From positions 576,151,752 to 576,215,751 of the forward strand of contig NC_081405.1 in assembly GCF_030272615.1 (NCBI RefSeq): 64,000 nucleotides of DNA. The letters are read 5' to 3'. This stretch comes from Cryptomeria japonica. Its lineage: Eukaryota; Streptophyta; Pinopsida; Cupressales; Cupressaceae. Under the pieces are notes generated by a model that was not told where the DNA came from, did no database searches, and was given only the letters and a program-made list of their open reading frames with translations. Position 1 is the first letter of the stretch. Each line of letters opens with the position of its first letter. The position numbers and the translations under genes are program-made. Shown here piece after piece: positions 58,484 through 64,000 of the stretch.

Positions 58484-60675
58484 GAGAAGAGGTAATATCC
58501 TCAAGGGTGCTAATTGTATTAGGTCCAAATGAAATAAAACAAATATTTAGAGTTTTATACTCTTATTAATTCATCCTTTTTGACAACTTTCATTTTTCAG
58601 AAATGAGAGATATATTAAAAAATTCTATTTTCAATATTGTACGTATGAAAGGTATATATAAAAAGATAATTAATTAGTTCAAATAATACTACTTCAAGAA
58701 ACATGAGTATTAGAGATAAATATTGCATTAAAATATGATTATTGTGAGAAATCAGAATGAATGAGAAATAATAAGAAAAATTAATAGATGTTAAAAAAAG
58801 TCACAAAGAATATTGTAAACGAATTAGTTATTGGAGGTCTTGAGGGATAAAAAAAATAAAGGATGGTTAACCATGCCAAATATATGAGAATTGATTGGCC
58901 AAATTTTTTGCAGAAAATAATGTTGACCCTTACTAATAATCCGTAAAAAATTTGTTAATAGTAATTAGAATAAATTAAAATTTGTTATAGTTAAAAGAAA
59001 TCTTATATGATAGACAAATATATCTATGATAACATTGACATAGTCAAATATAAGGAGAATAGAAATTTTGACTTCAATATTTTCAAAAAGGATGAGTTGT
59101 GTTCAAATTAAGAATACTCATATCTTCTAAATAATTATGAAAAATTTACATACATGTTCATACTTGACCTATAAGAAATATGTTGAAAGTTTTAAAATAA
59201 TAATGGCTAAAGAATAAGATGGCTCTACAAACACCTAAAGATGTCCTCACTTAATTAAATAAATATTTATTATTTATTTAATTATTTTCATGCCACATTT
59301 TAATACTATTAATTAAAAAAAGCTCTTATATATTTAATTAATTAATTATCCTCTTATGTCCAATCCTATGCTTCCTACTTGTTTACATGGATCAAATCTC
59401 TATTGATAGTCATGGGACAACTATCCCACTTTGTCATTTCTTCACACATGTAGATTCAATAAATTCAAAAAATTGACCCCACCTATTAATCTCATATATT
59501 CATTCAAATTAACCTATTAATCTTATTCACTCTCTTCCACCTCCTAATCTTATCCATCAATCTCACATTAACATCTTAATAATGTTCATTCTCCTTTAGC
59601 ATCTCAATTGCAATATTTAATTTATTATGTGTTCACATGGATATGTAAAGTGTAGAGATTCCTTTGGAATATTATTGGGGCCTCTTGATGATTTTTATTG
59701 TAACATTATATATTATATTATAATTATTGAATATTGCTGAAAGTAAATTTAATAATGTAAACAATATTAGATGTGGGGTCAATCGGTTAATTAGTGGACA
59801 GTTTTAGCAAATGGGATGTGTGGTCGCATGATTGTTCACATGGATTTCTTGTTGATGGTTTGAGTTTCAAAAGATTTCATTGTTAAATACATGGATGATA
59901 GATGCATTTGGAGGGTTCAATGTTTTAGGGTATGCCTTGTGTCAAATTCTAATAGGTATGTTGTCTATTCTTTGCATATGGATTTTAAGTGTTTAATTGA
60001 TTGATATCTCAATATTATTATATGTAATTTGTCATTTGTATTGGTGCGTTTCTTTTCAGGAGGAATCAAAGCCATGGTTTGGGTTGTACAACCCAAAGAG
60101 TTAAATCTATGAATGCTTGTAAAAATAAAAGGAAAGGAAAGATATGAGAGTTTATTGTACGTTGTGGGGTTACAAATGCGTCATCTTTTATTGTAGATCT
60201 AGTTTTATTAAGACTTGTTTTGAAGTAAATTTTCATAAATATTTATTATAGGGGTTTGGGTGGTGAGGTTTCTTATTTGACCTCATGTGACAAAATAGAC
60301 CCCATGGTACCATTTAAGGAAGATGAGAGATAAATTTTGATATATAATTTTCCCTATTTTGGCATCAGTAGATGGATAAGAAATTCTTTTAGGCCAGAAA
60401 TTGGCATCAGTTGACTGACATTATGAGTTCATAACATGTTTAGTAATCCTGATTTGGAGTTGATGTCACTTTATACTTAGTGTTGTATATCAAATTTATC
60501 TCATTTTGATATGGTGATAAATATTTAGTCTAGGTATGTATGTTGCATTATTGGGTCCACAAGTTATGTAATGGTATAGATAGTCTATAAATATAAGATT
60601 GCATTTATGGCTTGGACATGGAATGTCCATATATTGATAAACCTTTCATTATTGATGCATATGCAGATTGGTGTC
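58484..60675. other. No gene recognised
   Basis: AT-rich. 59240-59360 has ATTAATTAA-type simple sequence; 59370-59600 is pyrimidine-rich, resembling LTR sequence of the element B type, but ends were not found. Confidence 0.4.
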
Positions 60676-60981
60676 TGTTGGCATATGTGAAAAGTTTGAT
60701 GACATGGTATGATTGTATGTTGTCATTGAGGTCAATATGTTGAAGTTGTGAACCGGTATATGCAAAGTTGTCAACTGGTATATGCAAAGTTGTGAACTGG
60801 TATATGCAAAGATTGTATCGCGATTTCATTTGATTTGACTACCGGTTGGTAGTCTCAACTTCAGGGTTTCTGGTTGATGCATTCCAAGTCTATATGATTC
60901 AACTGACGACATCCTATGATGAGTTAGTATTGAAATGAAGATTAGATCAAATTACCACATCAGCCTTGTGCATGTGAAGAA
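60676..60981 (+). repeat. LTR-like fragment with a 22-bp triple repeat
   Basis: Begins TGTTGGCATATG, like the solo LTR at 44081. GTTGTGAACCGGTATATGCA and close variants occur three times head to tail (60745-60766, 60767-60788, 60789-60810). It is cut by copia element E at 60982. Confidence 0.5.
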
Positions 60982-62033
60982 TGTTAGGTCCCAGAGACAA
61001 CTGAGAAGGGGGGGTGAATCAGTTGTCTAACAATTTTAAACCAAAAACAACTTAACCAGTTTACTACTTAATACCGGTAAACTAGTCTTATATGCCAGTA
61101 GACAGTTTTAACAGTTACTTGGAATACCGATAAGGATTAATGCATGAAAAAAAAGGATAAAGTCATCCACAACACATAACACCAATATTTGTACGTGGAA
61201 AACCTGTAAGGGAAAAAACCACGGTGGGAAACCTTACCCATAATCAGATGATACTACTGCAGATAGTAAGTGTACATAAATGGGGTCTGCACATGCAGAA
61301 ATGCCAAGCACCTAGAGCTCACTGCCCAATCACAAATGAGAGTCATACTGACTACAATTGGATGCTTAAATCCAATAAGAATGAACTAGTCAAAATAACA
61401 TCTTCATATGCTGGATTCAGTATCGGTGTAGTTCTGATATGCTTTCACCAAAACCTAGCTTCACTGTCAAATGATGTCTATGTGTATAGCTCTACTTAAT
61501 CTCGCATATACCTTCTTCCAATTTCTTTTCACATTCCATATCCGATCTTACGAATAAGATCTTACATTTATACCATAACCTAAGACCAATTTTAGTAGGT
61601 CGACTCTACAAGATATTACAATAAAAACATTTTACAAACAATACAATATCCGATGCAATAACTGATTCAACATGTTTGTTTAATGCATTAACAAAAATAA
61701 TTAATCATCTCCATAGCGTGCTATGCTGATCTGGAAAAGATAAACCTATCGATGCATAACCTGGACCTATTTGCCGGTAACAGCAAATATGCAAATATGA
61801 ATATACCAATAACCAATTCTCAAAGACAAGATGTCCAAATGATGTATTTGATATTACCAGGTGTTTTCAATGCCACTCCAAGTGTCGGTGATCATTATAT
61901 CCTATCGGTGTACCATATACTGGTGACTGTGCAAAAGTCACTTGCTTGTCGGTGAATGTTTGTTGGATCTCCAAAGTGCTAGAGTTTTAGTAGGTGTTGA
62001 CATCAATGACAAAACCATACCAAAATACAAACA
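60982..62033 (-). repeat. 3' LTR of element E
   Basis: About 1,052 bp with TG...CA ends. Shares with the element D LTR the start TGTTAG..GAATCAGTTGTCTAAC-like end block, ACATGCAG, CTAGAGCTCACTGCCCAATC and GACTACAA.TGGAT in the same order. Confidence 0.85.
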
Positions 62034-62049
62034 ATCTCCCCCTTTGGTA
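62034..62049 (-). other. Polypurine tract of element E
   Basis: The minus strand reads ACCAAAGGGGGAGATT right before the 3' LTR. Confidence 0.75.
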
Positions 62050-62387
62050 TTGATGGCAAACCATCAAAGTGCCAAAACAAAAATACCAAATACCAAAGTA
62101 CCAACAATTACCAAAGTATAAGTAAACTCTCCAAAGTGACAATCTCTCCCCTTGAGAGTAACATGTTTTTCACACCAATATCTCCCCAAAAGATAATGTG
62201 TTTTTCCATAGATATCACTCCCCCTTTGACATCAAATACCAAAGTTACAACAAAACCAAGTTCACATACAAAATACCAACCAGCTTAATATACCAACTAC
62301 TCACCCTGAGAAGTAGCTTCCTCATCAAAGCCGGAAATAAAAAGATTTCTCTGTTAAATGTGCCAGTTGATGACAATCATCAACTAT

Positions 62388-64000
62388 CTAAGTCTCTATC
62401 GATGGGGTTATGACTCCAAGCTAATCTCTAAGATATTCAAAAGTCTCCTTAGACAAAGGTTTAGTGAAAATATCTGTAATCTACTCTTTAGTATTCACAT
62501 AAACCAGTTTTATCTCCTTTGCTTGAACATGTTCCCTTAGAAAATTTAGTTTGATAGAAACATGTTTGGTTTTAGAATATAATACCGAATTCTTAGATAT
62601 GTCAATTGTTGCAGTGTTATCACAATAGATAGTAATAGGTTGCTTGCATTTTACCTTTATGTCCTTCAACATTTGCTTAAGCCATAATACCTGTGTACAG
62701 TTAGTTGCTACTGCAACATATTTTGATTTTGCTATTGATAGAGATGTACAATTTTGTTTCTTACTCAACGAAGAAATCAATCTGTTTCCAAAAAAAAATG
62801 CTTCGTCGGTGGTACTTTTTCTATCATCCAAATCTCTTGCCCAATTTGCATCTGTATATGCATATAATTCAAATTTTTCATCTCTAGGATACCATAATAC
62901 AAGATCTGAAGTGCCTTGTAAGTACCGGAAAATTCTTTTTACAACTAATTCATGATTTTCTCTAGGATTACTCTGAAATCTTGAAACAATACATACTGCA
63001 TTCATAATATCAGGTCTAGTTTGTGTTAAATACAGTAAACCTCCTATCATAGATTTGTACCTAGTCAGATTAACAGGTGTAGATTCATCCCTTAGAGGTA
63101 ATTTTTCATTTGTAGTCATAGGTGTGCTTATCAGTTCAGAGTTCTCCATCCCAAATTTCTTTAGTAACTCTTTTAATTACTTGGATTGACTCAAGAATAT
63201 AACTTTATCAATCTGTGAAATCTGTAATCCTAAAAAGAATTTTATTTCTCCAATCATAGACATTTCAAATTCTTGTTGCATCTCAATAGAAAAGTCTTTA
63301 CATAATCCATCTTCTCCTCCAAAGTTTATATCATCAACAAAAACTTCTATAACCAAGATGTCATCATTAGTCACTTTATAATATAAATTATTGTCTGCAT
63401 TACCTTTAGAAAAACCAATCTTCAAAAGATACTTGTCTAATCTTGCATACCAAGCTCTTGGAACTTGCTTCAATCCATACAAAGCTTTCCTTAACCTGCA
63501 AACCATATCTTTGTTATCTATCAAGGAAAATCCATCAAGTTGTTCAATGTAAACTTCTTCTTCAAGATCCCCATTAAAAAACGCACATTTAATATCCATT
63601 TGATATACTTTATAGTGCTTATGTGCTACAAAAGCCAAAAATAATTTAACTGCCTCAATTCTAGCTACTGGTGCAAAGGTTTCATTGTAATCAATTCCTT
63701 CTTTCTAAGAATATCCCTTACACACTAATCTTGCTTTATTTCCGATAACCTTACCATCTTCACTGAGTTTGTTTCTGAATACCCATTTCGTTCCAATTAA
63801 ATTTTTATCTTTAGGCTGGGGAACTAATGTCCAAGTGTTGTTTTTCTCAATTTGTTCCAATTCTTCATCCATAGCTTTAATCCAATACTTATCTTCACAT
63901 GCCTCATTAACAGATGATGGTTCAATTTGAGAAATAAGACATACCTTTTCATTTTCCAATCTTCCTCTTGTCATAACTCATTTATACTTGTTTCCAATTA
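62388..64000 (-). pseudogene. Copia reverse transcriptase and RNase H of element E (partial)
   Basis: From 63974 the minus strand reads KYWIKAMDEELEQIEKNNTW, TLVPQPKDKNLIGTKWVF, KARLVCKGYS, then after a stop near 63704 VYQMDIKCAFFNGDLEEEVY, CRLRKALYGLKQVPRAWYAR, VFVDDINFGG (catalytic block, about 63324-63344), FFLGLQISQ. After another stop at 63177 follow KSMIGGLLYLTQTRPDIMNA, AYTDANWARDLDDRKSTT, IYCDNTATIDISKN and a tail with DIFTKPLSKETFEYLRD behind a stop near 62478. This is RVT_2 plus RNase H of Ty1/copia. Only a few stops break it (CAG to TAG types), so it is younger than elements C and F. The rest of pol is outside the window. Confidence 0.88.

Larger units (their letters stand above)
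60982..64000 (-). mobile_element. Element E: Ty1/copia element (5' part outside window)
   Basis: 3' LTR 60982-62033 (TGTTTGTATTTTGG to CTAACA on the minus strand) is preceded on that strand by the polypurine tract CCAAAGGGGGAGAT and, further upstream, by RT and RNase H. The rest of pol, gag and the 5' LTR continue beyond 64000. Its LTR shares blocks with that of element D. Confidence 0.88.

Noticed and set aside
1-64000. tRNA, rRNA or organelle sequence
   Set aside because: No tRNA cloverleaf or rRNA segments were noticed by eye; a covariance-model scan was not possible.

Overview
The window looks like a stretch of a very large, repeat-filled seed-plant nuclear genome, most likely a gymnosperm such as a conifer. 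It is AT-rich and almost empty of host genes. It is packed with old, mutually nested LTR retrotransposons plus one plant L1-type LINE, and nearly all transposon ORFs carry stops of the kind left by decay of methylated cytosines (TAG or TGA where CAG or TGG is expected). This lineage call is an inference; no sequence search was possible. The only intact, ordinary-looking gene is a single-exon RING-H2 protein gene at 34966-35712 (+).

Layout. (1) 1-15361: element A, a minus-strand gag-only (pol-less) LTR element. Its 3' LTR starts at 379 and runs off the window; its gag lies at 830-3038, its primer-binding site near 3980-3997, and its 5' LTR reads from 15361 leftward and is broken by later material. 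That material includes a 1.46-kb inverted repeat (5037-6503) whose two arms are both copies of part of a DRM-type de novo DNA methyltransferase, and a direct-repeat-flanked cassette (7724-9301) carrying the next part of the same methyltransferase, again with a hairpin. (2) 15362-28467: element B, a minus-strand Ty3/gypsy element into which A has inserted. Only its gag, leader, primer site and 5' LTR are visible. Its leader was hit by element D (17845-24386, perfect CAAAT target duplication), a pol-less element with a gag and a large unrecognised ORF. Its 5' LTR was hit by a solo LTR of its own family in opposite orientation (27322-28378, CTAAT duplication), giving a 2-kb inverted repeat. (3) 28468-34019: a decayed plant-mobile-domain gene on the minus strand, possibly with an intron full of minisatellites, then a plus-oriented gypsy-like LTR. 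(4) 34020-38374: the RING-H2 gene in otherwise blank sequence. (5) 38375-51613: element C, a gag-only LTR element, whose right LTR was entered by a Ty1/copia element F (43885-51563); F's left LTR holds a solo LTR (44081-45439) and a 350-bp unknown insertion. (6) 52318-58468: a full-length L1-type LINE with ORF1, ORF2 (endonuclease, RT, zinc-binding region, RNase H), a poly(A) tail and a 15-bp target duplication. (7) 60676-64000: an LTR fragment entered by a minus-strand copia element E whose RT/RNase H is still largely readable.

The most notable observation is the set of methyltransferase-derived hairpins. DRM enzymes carry out RNA-directed DNA methylation, the pathway that silences transposons. 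A transposon-embedded hairpin of DRM sequence, if transcribed, would make double-stranded RNA matching the host silencing gene. The sequence shows the arms and the homology; transcription, small RNAs and any effect on the host gene are hypotheses.
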